Source: Chloroflexi bacterium TSY
GTDB taxonomy: Bacteria > Chloroflexota > Anaerolineae > Caldilineales > Caldilineaceae
DNA length: 51,857 bases
Direction of reading: 5' to 3'
Assembly (NCBI GenBank): GCA_019217005.1
Contig: JAHBNG010000108.1
Coordinates: forward strand, 1-51,857
The translations under genes were made by a program, and so were the position numbers. Positions 44,425 through 51,857 of this stretch are shown here, one piece after another. The notes below the pieces were generated by a model. It saw only the letters and a list, made by a program, of their open reading frames with translations, had not been told where the DNA came from and ran no database searches. The first letter of the stretch is position 1, and the number at the start of each line of letters is the position of its first letter.

Positions 44425-44736
44425 TTAACATAAGAATGAATTGTGGGGATTATGTTAAGTTTCAAAGAGGACGGGAGAAATATTTTTAGTTTTTTCGAAG
44501 CTGAGAATATTTTTGTGATTTTTGGGTGAGGTAAAGAAGTAGAGGGGGAAAAGGGCAAACAGGAAGGGTCAAAAACAGAAAAGCCACCACACCGACAGAA
44601 CAGAATGGCCTGAATTTGAAGAGACGACAATTAGCGACTGAAGGCGCGTCCGGGACCTTTCAGCCGTCCGTCCAGGCAGACAATCAGCCCCGCTCGGAGG
44701 AGGGTTCAACCGATCACGAGCGGGGCTGGTTTTCAT
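44425..44736. other. Intergenic, one strong hairpin
   Basis: No gene. A hairpin with 12-bp arms agccccgctcg / cgagcggggct lies at about 44686-44732 and is followed on the plus strand by gttttcat. It sits just past the stop of the minus-strand small gene and may end transcription in one or both directions. Confidence 0.55.
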
Positions 44737-44895
44737 CTACGACTCTTGAGAAGGCTGATTCGCTTGCCGTTCCAACGCCCGCAGCCGCTCATCATGATCG
44801 AGCAAGCGTTGCAAAATATGCCCGATGGCCATCTCAATCGTCAATTCGCCCTTCTTCCACATCTCGAACAGGGTCTTTGGTAAATAGGTTGCCAT
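44737..44895 (-). CDS. Small protein, 52 aa
   Basis: ATG at 44895 with a strong RBS (gaaggagac, 8 bp upstream). The product ATYLPKTLFEMWKKGELTIE followed by MAIGHILQRLLDHDERLRAL is a short amphipathic alpha-helical protein, resembling small conserved Chloroflexota proteins of unknown role. A longer frame upstream exists, but the RBS favours this start. It lies between the array and IS copy 2, with hairpins on both sides. Confidence 0.65.
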   Translation of the reverse strand: MATYLPKTLFEMWKKGELTIEMAIGHILQRLLDHDERLRALERQANQPSQES

Positions 44896-45004
44896 AGATT
44901 TGTCTCCTTCTATGGTGAAAACGGATGGATAGAAATATTGCTCATCCAGACCGGAATCAACTTGAAAACGGGCGTTCTGATGAGCAAACGATCGGGGGAA
45001 CTGA

Positions 45005-45044
45005 AAAACGACCGCCTCCACGCAACAACAAGGCGGTCGTTTTT
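45005..45044. terminator. Bidirectional terminator
   Basis: aaaacgaccgcct … aggcggtcgttttt: 10-bp GC-rich stem flanked by A and T runs, so usable on either strand. It lies 15 bp before IS copy 2. Confidence 0.8.
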
Positions 45045-45157
45045 GATCCCACCATAGACTTTACTTTCTGGTAAAAGAAAAGAGATGAGGTGAGAAATGT
45101 GACAAAAAGCGGTTAGCAGTTCATCCAAAAGGTAGAGAACCCAAAAAGGAGGAAGGA

Positions 45158-46716
45158 ATGCTAACCGCGCCAGAAATAACTATAGCAGTACTGATGAATG
45201 TATTGCAAGTAACGCCGATGGGAACAAACGTAAATGTAATGCGTCTGATGTGGGCAATGCTGAATGGGTCGTTTCTGAAAAGTCGAGGAGCAATCCATAG
45301 CGCATTGAAAGAAAGCGGGTTTGAAGATGAGGAGCTCCGGCGAAGCTGGTGGAGCTTTCGATATGGATCATGGGATATCACAAGTCTGCTGGGGTCGTGG
45401 CAAGAAGAAGTGGAAAGGGGAATGGGAGGCAAAAAAGTTAGAAGGGTACCGAGTGAAAAGCATAGATATCACAGGGTTCTGGCGACCGAAGCTGCAAGGG
45501 AAAGTGAACCGACTCTATAACTCAACGGCTCGTCGGGCATTGCCCGCGCTCATCTTTGGAGTGATGATAAGCTCGGGGGAGATAGGCGGGAAGCGAGTGC
45601 CACTGCTCAAGGCAATCATGAGATGCACGGTTGGAACAAAGGAAAGTGAGTTTCGGAAAAAGCTGCTGACAGAGACGAAGAAATCACTGGAGTCAGACGA
45701 AGTGGCGGTGGTCGATGCCGGGTTTACAATCAGAGAAATGCTAGAAAGCGGCATAGACCGATTTGTCCTGCGGGAAGCCATTAACTGCACAGTGCGCCGC
45801 AATGAGTTCCCCAAACGCAAAGAAAAAGGCAGACCACCTGAATATGGTGATATTGTGCGTCCGCTCTCTCGCAGCTATAAGGGGAAAGCGACTCGAGGCT
45901 ACAACTCCGGACTCGTCTGGTCGCTTTCTCTATAGTGGTCGCCTGATTTGCTATCAAGCATGGCACAATCTCGTCCCCAGAACAACCAAGGTGGATACAG
46001 CCAACCGTACCTACTCGATTTACGTCATTCAGGATCCGGCCTACAACACACCTTTGGTTTTGGCGACCGTTATGACTTTGCAGCCTGAAACCATTTATCT
46101 TGTCTACCTGGAACGCTGGCCTGTTGAACCTCCCCCCTTGGCTTCCAAGCAGATGATTGGCTTACATCGTCAATTTGTTCATGCCGATGAGGCTTGTTTC
46201 CGCTTACCTGAACTGGGGCTGCTTGCTGGCAATCTTCTTTCCCATTTAGCCGCTTCTCTTCCTCCCATACCGACTGGCTACTGGGATCGAGCCTCAATCC
46301 ACTCCCGGCAGGCTGCGCCGTGTTCTCTCGAGTGCTCTTTTCCAACTCCTGACCAACTCGACCCTGACTTTCGGAAAAGGCCTCGGTTTCAGGGTGGTTC
46401 AAAATTAGGTTTACACTTTTGATATATAGACAAAAATCTATATGAGACCGTTTTCTCTCTGAGAACCGGCGAAATCAGAGAATATAAACGTTCTTTCTGT
46501 TTCTAAAAGTGTAAACCTATCTATCCAGCTAAAATGAACCACCCCCGGTTTCACACCATTTACCTAAAGGCGTTCTCGCTCATCGCCGCCTCAATGCCGC
46601 TGCTTAAACTAGCCGAGCACTATTTTTACATTTTATCCCGTTTTTTCAGGGTGGATTCTTTTTTCCGCCCCTTTCGGTTTGCCCTTTGTCACTCAAGCCT
46701 TTACCAGAAAGTAAAG
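45158..46716 (+). pseudogene. Transposase of IS copy 2, broken
   Basis: Starts MLTAPEITIAVL like copy 1. Frame breaks: an A6 tract near 45431 (five would be in frame), one extra G near 45890 (aaggggaaag; copy 1 has aagggaaag), and a MITE at 46392-46545. Between them are the DDE-like VVDAGFTIREML and LERWPVEPPPLASKQMIGLHRQFVHADEACFRLPEL, the latter missing from copy 1. Family not assigned. Inactive as read. Confidence 0.8.
46392..46545 (+). mobile_element. 155-bp MITE, variant A, in IS copy 2
   Basis: 154 bp (one terminal G fewer), otherwise identical to the other variant A copies. Target duplication cggtttca at 46384-46391 and 46546-46553. Confidence 0.93.
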
Positions 46717-46775
46717 ATAGAAGGTAGTTACAATAAACGGTAGCCTCCTCGCTGCTTGTTCAGCTTGGACGGTTA

Positions 46776-46818
46776 GCCGCCTTTGTCGTGTCCGCAGCAC
46801 GCAGAGGCGGCGTTTTTC
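46776..46818 (+). terminator. Hairpin followed by T-run
   Basis: gccgcctttg … cagaggcggc (one mismatch) with inner tcgtg/gcacg pairing, then gtttttc. Lies 55 bp after IS copy 2. Confidence 0.65.
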
Positions 46819-47009
46819 ATTGGATCCTATGATAGCATGAGGTGCGCACGGCGACAAATGGAGGTTCATTACGATATCTTTAATTGCTTATCTCAAAACG
46901 CAGAATCAATCGAGCCGATAGAGCGATATTGAAATGATGTGTTGGTTATGTCGGAGGCGGTGTCTAGCTGCGTAGCGTTGGTCGGCTCGAAGACGTGGAG
47001 ACAGGTAGC
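46819..47009. other. Intergenic, no gene seen
   Basis: About 190 bp between the hairpin and the 3' end of the decayed cyclase gene. No feature recognised. Confidence 0.4.
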
Positions 47010-50000
47010 CTACTTTGCTTCTTCATAGATCCGGACGAGTTCTCGATGGGTGGGGACGTTTTGGAGGTAGGAATGGGCCATCTCTTGATTGCTGATCTGG
47101 TTGGCACGGGATTGGAGCAGGTCGTAGGCGGTTTCAGGATCTCGTCGGCTCGTTCATGCTGGAGCAGAAGAAGGGTTTGGTAGCAAACGAAGTAGAATTG
47201 GCCCGGATCGTAGACTCGGTCGATTGATCCCTTGTCAAGATATCCGAAAAGTTCACCCGTGCGGTGTTGCGCCAAGTCGAGATTACCCATTTCGGCAGCC
47301 AGACGCGCCAGCCAGCCCAGCGGCACAAGCGAAATCGTCTCGCGTCCGAGTTTACGCCGGATCGTTAACGAGCGCTCGAATGCTTTTGCGCTTCTTCGAT
47401 TTGGCCCATCTCAAGAGGTTGCGCCGAAAGATGTAAATCCATCGCCCAGCTCAGATTGAGCACCAATTTCTTTCAACATGCGCAAAGCGGTTTCAAAATG
47501 AGTCCGACTGGTTTCAAGCTCCCCGATAACGCTCCACGTTGCCAGGCCAACCAGATCGTCCCAATGCCTTGCAGATAGCCTGTTTCTTCATACCGTTGGC
47601 GAGCTTTTGATACCCTCTCACTGCTTCTTCATAGAGTCAACGCGGCTGGCAATGATTGCCAGGTTAAAGTGTAAATTCCCTTGCGAGAGGTCGTTCGTTT
47701 CGATGGCAATCTGGAGAGACCGCTGATAGTAGCGTTGGGCCAGATCATAAGCCCTGCCGCCAGATGGATATTCCCAATACCGGTACCCGCAATGGCCTGA
47801 CCCCTTGTAGCCAATTGTCCGCCAGATCTCGATGGCTTCTTCGAAAAACGTGTATCGCGATATTCCTCTATCTTGCTGGTAATAATGCCGAGCGAGTTCA
47901 AAACACGTCCCACTTCCAATGGCTCATCCAAGGCGCGATAGATGGCGAGCGATTCATAAAGTAGCCTTGAGCCTCAGCATAGTGACCCAGTTGATAGTGT
48001 ACGATGCCAAGTTGATGCAGGCTAGCGGCTTCTTCCCAAGGCAGGTTGGCCTTTGGGCGACCCTCAGTGCTTCTTCTGTACGGGTTTGGGCCTCGGTGTA
48101 ACGAGCCTGGTTGATCAATGCGTTGGCGATTTGCGCCGTGGCCCGCCCACCACGGTGGGCAAGTCTGACGCCCAGGCAATGGCTCTCTCTGCCGCGGCAC
48201 GCTCCGGATAATCTCCGGTTGTTTCGGCATAGCGAGATTGGCGGAGTGCAATGTCTGCCGTCGTTTGTCATCATCCAATTGCGCGCCCAATTCGGCAAGC
48301 GTGGCCAAATCATCCGCTTGTTCTGAACGCTTTCCCAGCAAATCATAGAGCTTGACGCGTTCGACCAGTAAATCAAATCGCTGCTCTAGATCAGAGACGG
48401 GCGTCAGCGCCAAGGCCCGCGTATAGTATTCGATGGCGTCTTCGTTTGCATAGGCAGTGGCGGCGCGCGCGGCGGCTAACTTCGCATAGCGAAACTCTCG
48501 GTCTGATAGATTGGCCTGTCGATAATGATAGACAAGATCGGGATAATGGGCACCCAAATCAGCGTCGCCATATAGTTTCTCGATGCCTTCGGCCGCAAGT
48601 TGATGCAACAGACGCAGCCGTGCCCGCAATTGCATTTCATATGCCGCTTCACGGAGGAGTGTGTGGCGAAAAAGATAGCGGATTTCGCTGAGTGCACTCC
48701 AAACTGCTGCTGTTTGAGCTGAACGGACTCTGTCGCTCAGCGCTTGGTCGTCCAATGCTTGAACACCCGATGCTTGAACATCTAACGGACCGCCATCTTC
48801 GGCCGGCTCGGTCCATGTGCGTGCGTCACGTAGCATCTGTGATAGGACGAGTATACTGAACTCGCGTCCCAGAACGGCTGCTGTTTGGACGACCTGTTTT
48901 ACCTCTTGGGCCAGACGATCCAGGCGCGCCACAAGGACAGATTGCATGTCGGTTGAAAGAAGAGTGGCTGAGTAGGCCGGTTCGACCAATTGCCATCTAC
49001 CCCTTGATTGACCACGAGCTCTTGTTCTTGTAAGAAGAGCACGATCTGTTCTGCAAAAGGATTACCCTCCGAGTGGTCTACAAGTAACGCCACCAATTCC
49101 TGTGAGATAGTTCCCTCAAAGTAATCCTGGGCCAACTCACCTATATGGACGGCAGTCAGCGCCTTAAGCTGAATCTCAACCTGCCCGGCAACCCGAACAA
49201 ACCCGCCCTTGCTCCCCTTCTTTCCCTTCTTCCTCTTCCTCCGCCTTAGCCTTCTCCTCAGCCTTCGACTTAACCTCAACCTCTTCCTCACGCGTGGTCG
49301 CAATCACCACAAACGGAAACCCTCAACATTGCGTACGAGCTGAGCCATGAATGCAGCTGAATCTGCATCGAGCCAGTGAGCATCTTCGAGATGAATGATC
49401 AGCGGTTGCTGCAAGCTCTCGGCCTTGAACAATGTTTTGAGGGCCGCCAGCATATTCTCGAAACGCAGCTGTGGTGACAGTCGTTCATAGAGAACCGCCC
49501 AATTTAGACCAACCAATGCACCTAAAATTGAGCGGGTTCGCTCCAATTCGGTTGCCAATGATGCGGCATTTGCGTGCAATTCGGTCGCTTGTTCAGGAGA
49601 AGGTTCTAATGTAGAAGGTTGTAAAGATGTCAGAATAGAAATGAGTGCGTCCAGTCTCTCATTAAATCGTGCTTTGTGGTATCCGTAGCGTCTTGCGACT
49701 GGTTAAAGTAACTGTGTAAGAAATAGCGGAAGGGATTCAACGACTCGCGCAAATTTCGTCCGTCTGGCAGAGAAACACCTGTACTTGCTCTTGTTCTGTG
49801 ACAGTCGTCAGGAAATCAGAGACGAGACGCTCTTGCCAATGCCTGCTTCACCGCGGATCAGAACGACGCCACCGAAGCGATGTTTGAAGATGGGTTGAAT
49901 TGCGGCATGTAATTGAACCAATTCTGCACGACGGCCAACAAGCTGGAAGCGATAGGTCCACTCAGGATTGGTCTGTTCTGTTTGTACACCGCGATCTGTC

Positions 50001-51342
50001 TCTACCACTAGATGCAGGTTGAAGCCTTTCTTGCGAACCGTAGGTAAAGCGGTGAGATCGTTTGCGTCTCCCGCAGTTCAAAGACGGCCAGTTCTTCTGC
50101 GAATCCTTTGAAGGTGTAGTGCCCAGCCAAGGACAAATCAAATTGAGCATCCGCGCGACGCGCGGTTTCAGTATCTAGAAAGATCTGATTTGGCTCTGCC
50201 GACCCCATGGCGTGAAGCGAGGTTCACACTTGTCCCATAAGGTATATTCTTCACGCTGTTGTGAGCCAACAAAGCCTGCATATACCATACCGTAGGTGAT
50301 GCCAGCCCGAATTGGAACCTTCGACTCATCCCGCAGATCGAGCAGAAAGTTGAGGGCGCGCTCGTCGTTCTCATAGCTTGTGGCGCGCCCAAAGAAAAGC
50401 AGGGACGTTCCCGTAACGCTACCACCAAAGCGACCGACGCGACACAGATACCCTCCATATTGGTTGAGCAGACGGAAAACCAATGACATAAATTGATTTC
50501 CCCTCTGATTCGACATTGTTGGAACGGTCAAAAGAGTGAATAGACAGTTCGAAACTCACCTTGTGTGCTCATCTTGAGCAGATCACGCGGGAAAAAGTAG
50601 CTTGCCTCTCTTTCTAGATGAGTCTCGGTTGAAGAATCCAGTAATTCGAGCGATATCGGGGCCGGTTGCATCTCCCTAATGTTGTTGACTGATAGATACT
50701 CGAACGCGCCATCTGCCAGCGATTCTAATGGCTCGAGCGTCAAGAGGTTTACGCTTGTGTCAAGAAACTTATCTGCCAACGTGCGGGTGATTAACAATTC
50801 TCCTGGTTCTGCATAATTTTCACCCTGGACGGCCAGATCGATAGCCTCGCCCATAAATGAAAAGGCGCTTGTCTGACTCAACCGGTTGCCTCTCTGATCG
50901 ATGGTTCGCTGTTCCTCGGGCATACTCGACCAGATCATCCATGACACCGCGCCCGCAGCAACGACACGGACGGAAAAGTCAAAGTGTCCATAGGTTGTTT
51001 CTTGTTGGGAGAATCTGTAACAAAGCGCCGAATCTCTTCACCGGCCGCCAGCGCACGAAGCGTGCTTTGCTCGTTGACTTCTGGAAAGATTGCTGTAAAG
51101 GCATCACCGGCAAAGTTGGCCACAAATCCGCCGTGAGCATAGACACTGTTGATCAGCGGATCAAAGATCTTCAACATGATATCAGCCAGCACTTCGGCTC
51201 CTTCTTTGCCGTGGGTCATCAAACGTGCTGTCAGCGGGTAAAGCCAGACGTGTCGACAAAGAGTACAACTGCCTGCCTTGTCGTGTCGAGATTCGGATGT
51301 TAAATTGCGTAGAATGAAATCAGGAGTTAGGTTTCGCATCAT
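47010..51342 (-). pseudogene. Adenylate/guanylate cyclase - AAA ATPase - TPR regulator, heavily frameshifted
   Basis: One ancestral minus-strand gene of about 1400 codons, starting near 51342 and ending near 47010 (IYEEAK, TAG). In order: a first class III cyclase domain (PLTARLMTHGKEGAEVLADIM; FAGDAFTAIFPE), a second cyclase domain (GGSVTGTSLLFFGRA; VPIRAGITYGMVYAGFVG), a P-loop ATPase with Walker A GEAGIGKS (~49830) and Walker B LIIHLEDAHWLD (~49390), a winged-helix-like linker, and a TPR tail (AATAYANEDAIEYYTRAL). At least eight frame changes and several stops are seen, so it is a true pseudogene unless sequencing is poor. Such proteins are typical signalling ATPases of Chloroflexota. Confidence 0.85.
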
Positions 51343-51635
51343 CTATAACTCATATTTTAGCCCAAGTCTAATCACGACAGGTGGATTTGGCAAATTCAAT
51401 TGCTGAATACGACCTTACGAATCTCAGGCCACAGCCAGCTGTTCAACGAAGTAGCACTAACCCAGCCATGTCCCCAACACTGGAGCGTCAATCGTCGTTT
51501 TGCTCAGATGACGTCACCTTTTCGTTCATGACGCTGAACAAACAAGCTGTTTGCATTTCGTATCTGTCGATCCGCACAATTTGTCCATCCTTGCATGAAT
51601 CGATAAACTGTTGCCGTATGTTGTAAAATAAAAAT
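51343..51635. other. Intergenic between divergent pseudogenes
   Basis: No gene or clear signal recognised in this 290-bp stretch. Confidence 0.4.
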
Positions 51636-51807
51636 ATGATGCAATCAACTTCTGAATCAACTGAACCTGGTTCTGACCAGAACCTCCTCCGTGCCTGTCG
51701 TATGGGTGACGCTGTCGCTTCGACACGTCTGATAAATACGAACGCCTCGTCTACTCCATCGCCCGCAACACGGGCTTTCAGCAGAAGCCGCAGATATTAC
51801 GCAACCT
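51636..51807 (+). pseudogene. ECF-type sigma factor, N-terminal remnant
   Basis: ATG near 51636. The first frame gives DQNLLRACRMGDAVAS. A second frame then gives KYERLVYSIARNTGF. Together they match the sigma-70 region 2 start of ECF sigma factors ('LL.aCr.GD..AW..L...YerLVysIar..G'). The conserved Trp region is lost at the frame change, and the gene is cut by IS copy 3 after about 55 codons. Divergent from the cyclase pseudogene. Confidence 0.65.
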
Positions 51808-51811
51808 TTAC

Positions 51812-51857
51812 TTTACTTTCTGGTAAAAGAAAAGAGATGAGGTGAAAATGTGACAAA
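51812..51857 (+). mobile_element. IS copy 3, left end only
   Basis: The sequence from ctttactttctggtaaaag to the window edge matches the left end of IS copy 2 almost base for base. The remainder lies outside. Confidence 0.9.

Larger units (their letters stand above)
45059..46716 (+). mobile_element. IS copy 2 (ctttactttctggtaaa ends), carrying a MITE
   Basis: 17-bp inverted ends at 45059 and 46716, 5-bp target duplication ataga (45054-45058, 46717-46721). Without the MITE and its duplication it is about 1496 bp, the fullest copy here. It is nearly identical in sequence to copy 1 except for the 234-bp segment. Confidence 0.92.

Noticed and set aside
44151..44630. 159-aa minus-strand frame over the distal array block
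   Set aside because: Covers CRISPR repeats plus non-coding flank; no homology-like features or RBS.
47010..51342. Several separate cyclase, ATPase and TPR genes
   Set aside because: The domain order, strand and abutting frames show one ancestral multidomain gene with frame changes.
1..51857. tRNA or rRNA genes, prophage structural genes
   Set aside because: None recognised on either strand.

Overview
ORGANISM. The window is a piece of bacterial chromosome of moderate GC (roughly 47-50 % by eye). Gene content points to a filamentous-type Chloroflexota (Anaerolineae/Caldilineae/Herpetosiphon-like): a zinc-ribbon/LysM membrane protein beside rseP, HEAT and TPR proteins, a FecR-like protein, a GT39-type glycosyltransferase, a peptidase-MA-like protein, a BtrH-type protein, a type I-D CRISPR-Cas locus and very many small mobile elements. 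The phylum is an inference; no rRNA or single-copy marker is present.

LAYOUT. 1-2.4 kb: the tail of selA, then a dead IS701-like element that carries two smaller insertions. 2.7-12.3 kb: an ordinary plus-strand housekeeping/envelope block (rseP, zinc-ribbon/LysM protein, HEAT protein, hypothetical protein, TPR protein, FecR-like protein, GT39-like glycosyltransferase, Nmad3 protein). 12.7-14.9 kb: a PhoB/PhoR-like two-component system. 14.9-25.2 kb: a frameshifted multidrug MFS gene, a second MFS gene, a PHP phosphoesterase, a SpoU methylase, a cysteine-cluster protein, nadE and a peptidase-MA-like membrane protein. 25.4-27.6 kb: a BtrH-type protein, a candidate small RNA with a strong terminator, and a response regulator that has lost its receiver domain. 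27.8-44.4 kb: the type I-D CRISPR-Cas locus. 44.7-51.9 kb: a small protein gene, a second IS copy, a badly decayed cyclase/ATPase/TPR regulator, a decayed sigma factor and the start of a third IS copy.

HOW THE CRISPR LOCUS READS. Gene order is cas3 - cas10d(csc3) - csc2 - csc1 - [minus-strand toxin-antitoxin island] - cas6 - four-helix-bundle protein - cas4 - cas1 - cas2 - leader - array. The interference arm is broken twice. The 5' part of cas3 has been removed up to the exact end of an IS. cas10d is split by a 155-bp MITE immediately after the fourth cysteine of its zinc ribbon. The array is broken by an ISAzo13-like IS. The csc1, csc2, cas6 and cas2 frames are open; cas1 is open with a 24-residue insertion; cas4 is open but has no normal start codon. 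The second spacer from the leader is a perfect 36-nt match to the transposase gene of the IS that sits inside the same array. That spacer is preceded by 9 nt copied from the next spacer, which reads as a fossil of one mis-measured integration. Two neighbouring spacers (8 and 9) differ only at third codon positions and encode the same peptide.

MOBILE DNA. Six copies of one 155-bp MITE (8-bp target duplications, four copies identical, one nested in another) occur in this window and have hit an IS701, another MITE, cas10d, the ISAzo13 IS and a third transposase gene. A 215-bp MITE, a ~79-bp palindromic repeat (three copies), a ~125-bp palindromic repeat (two copies) and heptanucleotide repeats between the adaptation genes add to a picture of recent, heavy mobile-element activity and gene decay.
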